64,000 nucleotides of DNA from Actinokineospora globicatena. GTDB lineage: Bacteria; Actinomycetota; Actinomycetes; Mycobacteriales; Pseudonocardiaceae. The stretch lies in NCBI RefSeq assembly GCF_024171945.1, contig NZ_JAMTCR010000006.1, forward strand, positions 248,001 to 312,000, read 5' to 3'. A model generated the notes under the pieces. The model did no database searches. It worked only from the letters and a program-made list of their open reading frames with translations, and was not told the origin of the DNA. Each line of letters starts with the position of its first letter. Within the stretch, counting starts at the first letter, position 1. Made by a program: the position numbers and the translations under genes. Below, in pieces: positions 17,582-25,303 of this stretch.

Positions 17582-19501
17582 CTAGTGCGCGGCGGAGTAC
17601 ACGGGGGTCGGGGCGCTGGTGGGCAACCAGGCCAGCGGCACGTGCGAGGTCGTGTACAGGCGCGGCAGGCGCGCGAGGCAGGCCCGGGCGATGGCGTCCG
17701 CGTCACCCAGGATCACCGAGTCGACGCCCGGTCGGATCCCGGCGGCGGTCACCCAGTGCACCGTCTCGGTCGGGATGCCGAACGCGAACCGGCTCGGGTG
17801 CGCGGCGCCGTCGGCGTCCACCACGTGGTACGGCCGCCGGGTCACCGCCAGTCCACCGGTCTCGTAGGAGTCGATCCGGTAGGGCGCGCACCCGCCTTCG
17901 TCGCGCAGCCGGTCGATCAACGGGTCGCGGGTGTGCCGGATGTCGACCTCCGGCAGTCGCGCCTCGATGAGCGTCCGCACGACCTCCGCCGACCCGGGCA
18001 CCGCGTCGGCCCGCAGCAGGAACCCGTCCGGCCGCGGTTCGACCGCCATGCCGGGACCGAGCACCCGCAGCACGCCCGCCTCGATGAGCGCGATCATCTC
18101 CTCCACGCGGCTGGTCGGCGGCCCGATGGACAGGTACGCGTTGAGCGGGGTGTACCAGCGCTGCAGTTCCGTGCGGTACGACTCGCCGGTGATGCCGCTG
18201 TGGTCGACGATCAGCCGGATCTCGTTGCGCATGTCCCGCAGCACGTCCAGCGCGGCCTTGACCGGGTCGGTGACGTTGCCGCGCCGGGCGGCCACCACGT
18301 CCGCGCGCAGGTGCTCCAGCAGCCACCGCTGGAACCGCGCGGGGTCGCCGAACTCCAGGTCCGCGTACGGCCGGGCGACCAGGTCCCAGTCCCAGCGCGC
18401 GCCCGGTTCGATGCCGAAGCGGTCCAGCGCGCTCTCGTCCCCGGCGACGTAGGCGCGCTCGAACTCGTCGACCGCCTGCCCGCGTTGGGCGAGCAACGCC
18501 CGGTAGTACGCCAGAGTGACCTCTTTGGACACCAGCGGCCACACGTCCGCGGTGAACTCCACCTCGCGCGCTCGCAGGTCCGCGATCACGGCCGGGGTCA
18601 CGAACACCGGCTCGTGCCTGCCCGACACGCCCTTCTCGTTCTCGCCGCGCGCGTGGTAGGGCACCCCGCGCCGCGAGCCCGCGACCAGCACCGGCTCCAT
18701 GCCCGACGGCGTGTACACCAAGCCGTTCTCGCCCCTGGTGAACGTCCCGCCGCGCCCGGAGGTCAGCAGCGCCATGTAGTCGAAGAAGTTCAGCCCCATG
18801 CCGCGCAGACCGACCGGCTCACCCGGTGCGATGCCGTCCAGGTCCGTGTCCGCCGGGTTCGACGGCGGCAGGTAGCCCAGCCCGTACTCGGCCGCCAGCG
18901 CCGCGAACCGTTCCTCCTGCTCGCCGACGGGCATCTCGACGTGTCCCTGGGCCAACACGACCGCCGACAAATCAGCGAGCACCGTCCCGTCGGCCAGCGT
19001 CACGACCTGGGTGCCGTCGGCCGCGTCGGTCACCGACACCGCCGTCGTGGCGTGCGGCACCACCGCGACCCCCGGCGGCGCGGTGACCACCAGCCGCCGC
19101 AGCACCCACGCCAGGTAGTGGCCGTAGAACGCGCGCGAGGGGTAGGAATCCGGGCCCAGCGCGGCCGCCTCGCGCCGCACGTGCGCGGGGTAGTCGTCGA
19201 AGTCGGCCATCGTGGTGAGGAACCGCGCCCACTCGTGCAGGCTCGGCCCGGGGACCACCGGTCCCGCGCAGCCCACGCTGTCGTCGGTGAACATGGTGAC
19301 CTGCGAGGCGATCGTGTTCATCAGCAGCAGCGGCGACTGGTCGACCCGCCACACCCGGCCACCCGCGAGCACGTGCGGGTCCACCACGTGCACCTCGACC
19401 GGGCGCGCCGCGTTGGCGCACAGCCGCTCCACCACCGAGATCCCGCGCGGCCCCGCGCCGACCACACACACCCGCGGCGCGCCGTGTTCGCCGTTGCTCA
19501 T
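17582..19501 (-). CDS. Large FAD/NAD(P)-binding protein (NAD_binding_9 family)
   Basis: The 639-residue protein begins with a dinucleotide-binding motif (RVCVVGAGPRGISVVERL, where the third Gly of GxGxxG is followed by ISV) and the typical RVWRVDQSPLLLMNT segment. This is PF13454, a poorly characterised flavoprotein family. A second half with RPYADLEFGDPARFQRWL and LRDMRNEIRLIVDHSGITG is also conserved in the family. The reaction is not established; N- or C-hydroxylation in the pathway is possible. It is divergent from the aspartate-kinase operon, and the intergenic region holds two cluster boxes, one for each direction. Confidence 0.72.
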   Translation of the reverse strand: MSNGEHGAPRVCVVGAGPRGISVVERLCANAARPVEVHVVDPHVLAGGRVWRVDQSPLLLMNTIASQVTMFTDDSVGCAGPVVPGPSLHEWARFLTTMADFDDYPAHVRREAAALGPDSYPSRAFYGHYLAWVLRRLVVTAPPGVAVVPHATTAVSVTDAADGTQVVTLADGTVLADLSAVVLAQGHVEMPVGEQEERFAALAAEYGLGYLPPSNPADTDLDGIAPGEPVGLRGMGLNFFDYMALLTSGRGGTFTRGENGLVYTPSGMEPVLVAGSRRGVPYHARGENEKGVSGRHEPVFVTPAVIADLRAREVEFTADVWPLVSKEVTLAYYRALLAQRGQAVDEFERAYVAGDESALDRFGIEPGARWDWDLVARPYADLEFGDPARFQRWLLEHLRADVVAARRGNVTDPVKAALDVLRDMRNEIRLIVDHSGITGESYRTELQRWYTPLNAYLSIGPPTSRVEEMIALIEAGVLRVLGPGMAVEPRPDGFLLRADAVPGSAEVVRTLIEARLPEVDIRHTRDPLIDRLRDEGGCAPYRIDSYETGGLAVTRRPYHVVDADGAAHPSRFAFGIPTETVHWVTAAGIRPGVDSVILGDADAIARACLARLPRLYTTSHVPLAWLPTSAPTPVYSAAH

Positions 19502-19583
19502 GCAGGCCTCCCCGTTCAGGGCGCGACGCGATCCACACAGGACAGTGGGCGCCGCGGCACCGCCTGCGCCCCACTCTAGTGCG

Positions 19584-19601
19584 ATCCCGTGATCGCGCAT
19601 C
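19584..19601. promoter_or_regulatory. Cluster 18-bp box, degenerate copy facing the FAD/NAD(P) gene
   Basis: On the minus strand this reads GATGCGCGATCACGGGAT. It matches 13 of 18 positions of the box at 38196-38213 read on the same strand, including the CACGGGAT half-site. It lies 83 bases before the start at 19501. Confidence 0.4.
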
Positions 19602-19649
19602 CCGTCTTGACTTGATGTTCGCGCACCGGATCCGGCCCCCACCAGCAAC

Positions 19650-19667
19650 ATCACGCGTTCCCGGGAT
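19650..19667. promoter_or_regulatory. Cluster 18-bp box, upstream of the aspartate-kinase operon
   Basis: ATCACGCGTTCCCGGGAT matches the perfect palindromic box at 34760 in 16 of 18 positions. It lies 66 bases before the aspartate-kinase start. Confidence 0.65.
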
Positions 19668-19732
19668 TACCCGCCGCCGCGGGCTCGGTAGAAAGGGAGG
19701 AGTCCGCTGACGGATAACCCGGTGAGGGTGCG

Positions 19733-20983
19733 ATGACCACGACCGTGCTGAAGTTCGGTGGCACCTCATTGGCGACCACCGAGAAGATCCGCCGGGTGGC
19801 GGCGATCGCGCACGGCTCGCACGCGGGCGGCACGGCCACCGTGGTCGTCGTCTCCGCGCGCGGCAAGACGACCGACCAGCTGCTCGCGGCGGCGACCGCG
19901 CTCAACACCGCGCCGTCGGCCCGCGAGACCGACCAGCTGCTGGCGACCGGGGAGAACGCCTCCGCGGCCCTGGTGGCGCTCGCCCTGCAGGACCGCGGCG
20001 TGCCCGCGGTGTCGCTGACCGGACCGCAGGCGGGCATCCTCGCCACCGGCCCGCACGGCGCCGGGATGATCGCCGCGATCGACCCGCAGCGGATCACCGG
20101 GCACCTGGCCAAGGGGCGGGTCGTGGTGATCGCCGGGTTCCAGGGCGAGGGCGAGGACGGCGACATCGTCACCCTCGGCCGGGGCGGGTCGGACACCACC
20201 GCGGTCGCGCTCGCCGTCGAACTGGGCGCGCGGGCCTGCGAGATCTACACCGACGTCGACGGTGTCTTCACCGCCGACCCCCGGCTTGTCCCCACCGCGC
20301 GCGTGCTGAGCAGCGTCGACCCGCTGGTGATGGCCGAGATGGCCTTCTCCGGCGCGCAGGTCATGCACTCGCGCGCGGTGGAGCTGGCCTCGGTGCACGG
20401 GCTGGATGTGCTGGTGCGCAACACCATGACCGGTGCGGGTGGCACGACGATCCTGGGACGGAGCAGCGACATGATCGAGACGAGGGGCTTCATAGCCGCG
20501 GTCACCCACGACCGGGCGGTGGCACGGGTGGTGCTGCGCCGCGGGCGGCGGGGGGTGGACCTGGTCACCACCGCGCTCGGCGCCTTCGCCCGCGCCGCGG
20601 TCCCGGTCGACATGCTCGCCTGGCACACCGACCGCGGCGAGGTCGACCAGGTCGGCTTCGCGGTGCACCAGAGCCACCTGGTGGCCACCAGGGGCCTGCT
20701 GCGGCAGCTGGCCGCCGCGCACGCGTTGGGCACCGGGCTCGACGAGGGCGTCGGCAAGCTGTCGGTGGTGGGCACCGGGCTGCTCAACCGGCCCGAGTTC
20801 CTGGCCAGGATGCTGGCCGCGCTGGCCACTATCGACGTGGCGCCGGACTGGTTCGCCACCGCGCAGTCGCGGATCTCGGTGCTGGTGCCCGCGCCCCGGC
20901 TCACCGAGGCGGTCATCGCGGTGCACCGCGAGTTCGAGCTCGAAGGCGATCAGCTGCCCGCCGGGTCGATGACCCTGGCCTGA
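19733..20983 (+). CDS. Aspartate kinase, cluster-dedicated
   Basis: The 416-residue protein has the aspartokinase motif VLKFGGTSLATTEKIRRVA at residues 5-23, the substrate region GRGGSDTTAVALAVELGARACEIYTDVDGVFTADPR, and C-terminal ACT-like regulatory segments (IAAVTHDRAVARVVLRRG, KLSVVGTGLLNRPEFLARML). It phosphorylates L-aspartate, the first step to aspartate-4-semialdehyde, which is the substrate of the aldolase encoded next. Clusters for 3,4-AHBA sometimes carry such a copy to escape feedback control of the housekeeping enzyme. A semialdehyde dehydrogenase is not present here, so the host enzyme must be used. The ATG at 19733 has GGTGAGG upstream. Confidence 0.92.
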   Translation: MTTTVLKFGGTSLATTEKIRRVAAIAHGSHAGGTATVVVVSARGKTTDQLLAAATALNTAPSARETDQLLATGENASAALVALALQDRGVPAVSLTGPQAGILATGPHGAGMIAAIDPQRITGHLAKGRVVVIAGFQGEGEDGDIVTLGRGGSDTTAVALAVELGARACEIYTDVDGVFTADPRLVPTARVLSSVDPLVMAEMAFSGAQVMHSRAVELASVHGLDVLVRNTMTGAGGTTILGRSSDMIETRGFIAAVTHDRAVARVVLRRGRRGVDLVTTALGAFARAAVPVDMLAWHTDRGEVDQVGFAVHQSHLVATRGLLRQLAAAHALGTGLDEGVGKLSVVGTGLLNRPEFLARMLAALATIDVAPDWFATAQSRISVLVPAPRLTEAVIAVHREFELEGDQLPAGSMTLA

Positions 20984-21030
20984 TCCCCCCACCCGTCCTG
21001 GCCCGTCCGACCCGAGAAAGGGGACCCCGG

Positions 21031-21852
21031 GTGTCCGCCAACAGATCTTTCGGTTCGCAGGTGCGGTTGCAGCGCCTGTTCCGGCACGCCGTGAACCGGT
21101 TGCTCGTCGTGCCGCTCGACCACTCGGTCGCCGACGGCCCGATCGTGGCCAACGGCGACCTGCCCGGCCTGGTCGGCTCGCTGGCCGCCAACGGCGTCGA
21201 CGCGGTGGTGCTGCACAAGGGCAGCCTGCGCGGTCTCGACCCGAGGGTCTTCACCGGCACCTCGCTCATCGTGCACCTCAGCGCCAGCACCTCGCACGCC
21301 CCCGACCCGGACGCCAAGTACCTGGTGTCCACTGTGGAGCAGGCGCTGCGCCTGGGCGCGGACGCGGTGAGCGTGCACGTCAACGTCGGCTCGGCCGACG
21401 AGCGCAGGCAGATCGCCGACCTCGGCGCGGTCGCCGACGCGTGCGACCGGTGGAACATCCCGCTGCTGGCGATGATGTACCCGAGGGGACCGCGCATCGG
21501 CACCCCGACACCGGAACTGGTGGCGCACGTGGCCACCCTGGCCGCCGACCTGGGCGCCGACGTGGTCAAGTCGGTCTACGCCGGTTCGGTGGCCGCGATG
21601 GCCGACGTGGTGCGCGCCTGCCCGATCCCGGTGATCGTCGCCGGTGGTCCGCGCAAGGCGGGCACCGAGGCCGTGAAGTCCTACGTGGACGAGGTGTTGC
21701 GGGCCGGGGCGGCCGGGGTCGCCATGGGCCGCAACATCTTCCAGGCCCCCGACCCCGGTGCGCGGGCGGGCGAGATCGCCGCGCTCGTGCACTCGGGCGG
21801 CACCGGGCCGTCGCTGGAGTTGGAGCTGGCAGCGAGCCTGCCGAGACGATGA
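21031..21852 (+). CDS. griI: GriI-type aldolase (DhnA/FBA-I family) of 3,4-AHBA synthesis
   Basis: The 273-residue protein belongs to the DhnA class I aldolases that include archaeal 2-amino-3,7-dideoxy-D-threo-hept-6-ulosonate synthase and GriI of Streptomyces griseus. Seen motifs are LLVVPLDHSVADGPI, ADAVSVHVNVGS, LAMMYPRGPR, GADVVKSVYAGS (Schiff-base Lys in the VVK segment) and PVIVAGGPRKAG. GriI joins aspartate-4-semialdehyde to dihydroxyacetone phosphate to give a C7N precursor. The GTG at 21031 follows GAGAAAGGGGA. It is cotranscribed with aspartate kinase before it and the GriH-type gene 17 bases after it. Confidence 0.9.
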   Translation: MSANRSFGSQVRLQRLFRHAVNRLLVVPLDHSVADGPIVANGDLPGLVGSLAANGVDAVVLHKGSLRGLDPRVFTGTSLIVHLSASTSHAPDPDAKYLVSTVEQALRLGADAVSVHVNVGSADERRQIADLGAVADACDRWNIPLLAMMYPRGPRIGTPTPELVAHVATLAADLGADVVKSVYAGSVAAMADVVRACPIPVIVAGGPRKAGTEAVKSYVDEVLRAGAAGVAMGRNIFQAPDPGARAGEIAALVHSGGTGPSLELELAASLPRR

Positions 21853-21869
21853 CAAGGAGCGAGACCCCC

Positions 21870-22973
21870 ATGAAGCTCTGCTGGCTTGATGTCCGCACCA
21901 CCGGCCCGTCGCGCGCGGCGATCCTCGAAGAGGCGCTGCACCAGCGGGTCGACGGCGTCGTCGCCGACGACCCCGCGGTGCTCGCCGACCTCCCGCCCAC
22001 CGTCACCAAGGTCCTGCTGCCCCGCGGCAAGCCGCTGCCCGAGACCCTCGACGGCGTCGACGTGCTCGTCGTCGACCCCGACCGCGACGCCAACGCCGCC
22101 GACCTGGCCGCCAGGTACCCGTCGGTCGAGATCGGCCGGTTCGTCGAGATCATCGACGCCGACACCCTGGAGCTGGCCTGCCAGGCCGCGCGCACCGAGC
22201 GCTGGTCGGTGCTGCTGTTCCGCGACCCGACCAAGATCCCGCTGGAGATCGTGATCGCCGCGGCCGCCCGCGCCACCGGCAGCATCGTCACCATCGCCGC
22301 CGACGTGGAGGAGGCCGAGATCATCTACGGCGTCCTCGAGCTCGGCTCCGACGGCGTGCTGATGGCCCCGGCCAAGGTGGGCGACGCGACCGCGCTCAAG
22401 GCCGCCGCCATCGCCACCACCCCCGAGCTGGACCTGGTCGAGCTACGGGTCACCAAGACCACGCACATCGGCATGGGCGAGCGGGCCTGCGTGGACACCT
22501 GCACGTACTTCCGCGAGGACGAGGGCATCCTGGTCGGCTCGCACTCCAAGGGCATGATCCTGTGCGTCAGCGAGACCCACCCGCTGCCCTACATGCCCAC
22601 CCGCCCGTTCCGGGTCAACGCGGGCGCCATCCACTCCTACACGCTCTCGCAGGACGAGCGCACCAACTACCTCAGCGAGCTCAAGGCGGGCAGCAAGGTG
22701 CTCGCGGTGGACGTCAAGGGCCAGACCAGGCTGGTCACCGTCGGCCGGGTGAAGATCGAGACCCGCCCGCTGATCTCCATCGACGCCGTCGCCCCCAACG
22801 GCACCGAGGTCAACCTCATCCTCCAGGACGACTGGCACGTCCGCGTCCTGGGCCCCGGCGCCGCCGTCCTCAACAGCACCGAACTCCGCCCCGACGACGT
22901 CGTCCTCGGCTACCTCCCCTCAGCCGACCGCCACGTCGGCTACCCGATCAACGAGTTCTGCCTGGAGAAGTAG
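21870..22973 (+). CDS. griH: GriH-type 3-amino-4-hydroxybenzoate synthase (3-dehydroquinate synthase II family)
   Basis: The 367-residue protein is of the DHQ synthase II (archaeal MJ1249) family, whose bacterial members include GriH. Motifs are MKLCWLDVRTTG, IPLEIVIAAAARATGSIVT, GMGERACVDTCTYF, ILVGSHSKGMILCVSETHPL and RPFRVNAGAIHSYTL. GriH turns the GriI product into 3-amino-4-hydroxybenzoic acid through oxidation or deamination, cyclisation and aromatisation. Next to an aldolase and an aspartate kinase, 3,4-AHBA formation is much likelier than archaeal-type dehydroquinate synthesis. It is the last gene of the operon and is followed by a strong terminator. Confidence 0.92.
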   Translation: MKLCWLDVRTTGPSRAAILEEALHQRVDGVVADDPAVLADLPPTVTKVLLPRGKPLPETLDGVDVLVVDPDRDANAADLAARYPSVEIGRFVEIIDADTLELACQAARTERWSVLLFRDPTKIPLEIVIAAAARATGSIVTIAADVEEAEIIYGVLELGSDGVLMAPAKVGDATALKAAAIATTPELDLVELRVTKTTHIGMGERACVDTCTYFREDEGILVGSHSKGMILCVSETHPLPYMPTRPFRVNAGAIHSYTLSQDERTNYLSELKAGSKVLAVDVKGQTRLVTVGRVKIETRPLISIDAVAPNGTEVNLILQDDWHVRVLGPGAAVLNSTELRPDDVVLGYLPSADRHVGYPINEFCLEK

Positions 22974-22980
22974 CCCGAGC

Positions 22981-23032
22981 CACCTGCGCCCGGTCGCCAC
23001 AGCACCCCTGCGGCGACCGGGCGCAGGTGCTT
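22981..23032 (+). terminator. Strong terminator after the 3,4-AHBA operon
   Basis: A perfect 18-bp stem (22981-22998 with 23012-23029) and a 13-base loop are followed by CTTTCC. It starts seven bases after the GriH stop. Confidence 0.85.
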
Positions 23033-23205
23033 TCCATCCATCCAACCGGGCCGCTGCCTCCACAGTGGACAGACCCTCCGCGCACGCGGGCACCGCCCGG
23101 CACCGCGAAGTCAGCGTCTGCGCACTCGTCGCCCGACGCGCCCACCGCTGCGGCGTCTCCCGCTCGTCAGCGGTCAACACCAACTCGACCTCCGGTCGCC
23201 TGCGA

Positions 23206-23562
23206 TCAGGTCAGCGGGCCCAGGTCTTGGCCGATCCTGCCGAGCAGAGCGGCGATGCGCTCCTCGTCCCGGCGGTAGTGGGTCCACTTGCCGACGCGGG
23301 TCGAGCGGACCAGTCCCGCGCGCTCGAGGATGGCCATGTAGGCGGAGACGGTGGACTGGGCGAGGCCCGCCCGGGCCTGGATGTGGCTCACGCACACGCC
23401 GACCGTGCGGGGGTCGGTGATCTCGGGCTGGACGGGGAAGTGCTTCTCCGGTTCGCGCAGCCATTGCAGAACCTGCCAGCGGACCGGGTTGGTCGCGGCT
23501 TTGAGCGCCTCCATGACCTCGGTGTCCGGGTCCGGTTCCGGGCTATTCGCAGCCACGCTCAT
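23206..23562 (-). CDS. ArsR-type winged-helix repressor
   Basis: The 118-residue protein has an ArsR/HTH_20 DNA-binding domain: MEALKAATNPVRWQVLQWLR, a core helix-turn-helix GVCVSHIQARAGLAQSTVSAYMAIL and a wing ERAGLVRSTRVGKWTHYRRD. No obvious metal-ligand Cys pair of the ArsR metal-sensor type is present, so the ligand is probably organic. The ATG at 23562 (MSVAANSPEPD) is the family start. It is divergent from an MFS exporter, a common repressor-pump pair, with palindromic sites between. Confidence 0.85.
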   Translation of the reverse strand: MSVAANSPEPDPDTEVMEALKAATNPVRWQVLQWLREPEKHFPVQPEITDPRTVGVCVSHIQARAGLAQSTVSAYMAILERAGLVRSTRVGKWTHYRRDEERIAALLGRIGQDLGPLT

Positions 23563-23623
23563 CGGACGTCGCCGCCTCCTCCCTGGTGCGCATGACCGCG
23601 CAGCGCCGCGACAGTCGACACAT

Positions 23624-23728
23624 CGAGGATATACGATCCTCGGGCTCGACAGCCACCCGGAGCCCGGATGCGCCCGACCGGGGGGTCGGTCTTGACATCT
23701 CGCTTCGTCATACTGCGATACTACGATG
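23624..23728. promoter_or_regulatory. ArsR/MFS divergent control region
   Basis: CGAGGAT-ATACG-ATCCTCG (23624-23642) is a perfect 7+5+7 palindrome. About 65 bases further, after a TTGACA -35 box (23692-23697), ATACTGCGATACTACGAT (23711-23728) repeats ATACT(G/A)CGAT twice, overlapping the expected -10 of the exporter promoter. The palindrome also contains ATACGAT. These are plausible operator sites of the ArsR-type repressor. Confidence 0.5.
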
Positions 23729-23797
23729 CGTTCTGGTCGGCGGTGTCGCCGTGGCGCACCGCTCGCCCCCTCCTCCACGCAACGGAAGGTAGTCACC

Positions 23798-24997
23798 ATG
23801 CCTATCGGGCTCATCGCGTTGGCGCTGGGCGGTTTCGGCATCGGGCTGACGGAGTTCGGGATTGTCGGCCTGCTGCCGGAGATCGCCCGCGAGTTCGCGG
23901 TCTCCGAGTCCGCGGCCGGGTACCTCGTCTCTGGCTACGCGCTCAGCGTCGCCCTTGGCGCCCTGCTCCTGACCGCGGCGCTCGCGCGCTTCGAGCGCAA
24001 GACCGTCCTGGTCGGACTGATGGTGCTGTTCATCGCGGGCAACCTCGTTTCCGCCCTCGCCCCCACCTACGGGATCCTGCTGGGCGGGCGGATCATCGCC
24101 GCGCTCTGCCACGGCGCGTTCTTCAGCGTGGGCGCCGTGGTGGCCTCGGAGATGGTCGCGGCGAACAAGAGGGGCAGCGCGGTCGCGCTCATGTTCGGCG
24201 GCCTGACCGCGGCCAACGTGCTCGGCGTCCCGCTTGGCACGTTCCTCGGCCAGCAGCTCGGGTGGCGGTCGACGTTCTGGGCGATCACGGTCATCGGCGT
24301 CGTCGCCCTGCTCGGCATCCAGGCGCTCGTCCCCCGGACCGCCGCGGCCGCGGGCGGGAGCCTGCGCGCCGAGCTGGCGGTGTTCCGGCGCGGGCAGGTC
24401 TGGTACTCGATCGTGCTCGGCGTGCTGGCGTTCGGCTCCGTCGTCGGCGCCTACACCTACATCGCCTTCACCCTCACCGAGGTGACCGGGTTCGCCGCGA
24501 CCGCCGTGCCGTGGCTGTTGGTGCTGTTCGGCGTCGGCACGTTCGTCGGGAACTACTTCGGCGGCAAGGCGGCCGACAAGTCCCTTGACCGCTCGCTCAT
24601 GCTCTTCCTGGCGGTGTTGACCGTCGTGCTGGCGGTCTTCGCGCTCACCGCGCAGAGCAAGGTCGCCACCGTCGTCGCGCTGCTGCTGATGGGCACGATC
24701 GGCCTGGCGGCGGCGCCGGGGTTGCAGGTGCGCGGCATGAAGTACGCGCAGGACGCGCCGAGCATGGCCTCCGGCGCGACCATCGCGGCCTTCAACATCG
24801 GCAACGCCCTCGGCGCCTGGATCGGCGGACTGACCCTGGCCGCCGGGCTCGGGTTCGTCTCGCCGCTGTGGGTCGGCGCGGCCCTGGCGCTGGTGGGTTT
24901 GGCGGTGGCGGCCGCTGCGGGCGCGTCGGCGCGGCGCGCCGAACCCACGGCGGCGGCGCAGGCACCCGTCGGGGTGGCGGCGTCCGAGATCCGCTGA
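23798..24997 (+). CDS. MFS drug/metabolite exporter
   Basis: The 399-residue protein is a 12-helix major facilitator. It begins MPIGLIALALGGFGIGLTEFGIVGLLPEIA and contains the antiporter motif-A-like loop region and motif C-like GGLTAANVLGVPLGTFLGQQLGWR, typical of the DHA1 (AraJ/chloramphenicol-exporter-like) group. It probably exports a small aromatic or antibiotic from the cytosol. The ATG at 23798 has GGAAGG upstream. Regulation is probably by the divergent ArsR-type repressor. As the only transporter in the cluster region it is the candidate self-resistance or export pump. Confidence 0.88.
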   Translation: MPIGLIALALGGFGIGLTEFGIVGLLPEIAREFAVSESAAGYLVSGYALSVALGALLLTAALARFERKTVLVGLMVLFIAGNLVSALAPTYGILLGGRIIAALCHGAFFSVGAVVASEMVAANKRGSAVALMFGGLTAANVLGVPLGTFLGQQLGWRSTFWAITVIGVVALLGIQALVPRTAAAAGGSLRAELAVFRRGQVWYSIVLGVLAFGSVVGAYTYIAFTLTEVTGFAATAVPWLLVLFGVGTFVGNYFGGKAADKSLDRSLMLFLAVLTVVLAVFALTAQSKVATVVALLLMGTIGLAAAPGLQVRGMKYAQDAPSMASGATIAAFNIGNALGAWIGGLTLAAGLGFVSPLWVGAALALVGLAVAAAAGASARRAEPTAAAQAPVGVAASEIR

Positions 24998-25008
24998 ACC
25001 AAAAACCG

Positions 25009-25087
25009 GCAGAAGAGTCCCGCAAGGCTTTCGCCTTGCGGGACTCTTCTGCTGTCCGGGACCGCCTTCTTCGACACGAAGAAGGCG
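25009..25087 (+). terminator. Two consecutive hairpins after the MFS gene
   Basis: The first hairpin is a perfect 20-bp stem (25009-25028 with 25033-25052) closed by a TTTC loop. The second is CGCCTTCTTC (25063-25072) with GAAGAAGGCG (25078-25087). Together they should block transcription into the acyltransferase-kinase locus. Confidence 0.85.
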
Positions 25088-25262
25088 TAAGTGCATTTTG
25101 TCACCTTGGCGAGCGCACTTGAAAAAACTTTGCACAACAGCTCGCGAAGATCCATGGGAACGGTTGAAAAACCGTGCCGGGCTGGCCAAGATGGAAGAGC
25201 GCGGCCACCGTGACCCCAGGTCCACCGCCCGCGAACCTTATCCCACATCCGTCGTGGACCAA

Positions 25263-25279
25263 TTGCGTGTTCCACGCAA
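25263..25279. promoter_or_regulatory. 17-bp palindrome before the acyltransferase-kinase gene
   Basis: TTGCGTG-TTC-CACGCAA is a perfect palindrome with a 3-base centre, 25 bases before the start at 25304. It could be an operator for the atypical response regulator at the end of this operon or for another cluster regulator. Confidence 0.45.
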
Positions 25280-25303
25280 CTGCGCTCAGGGAAGTTGCCG
25301 AAG

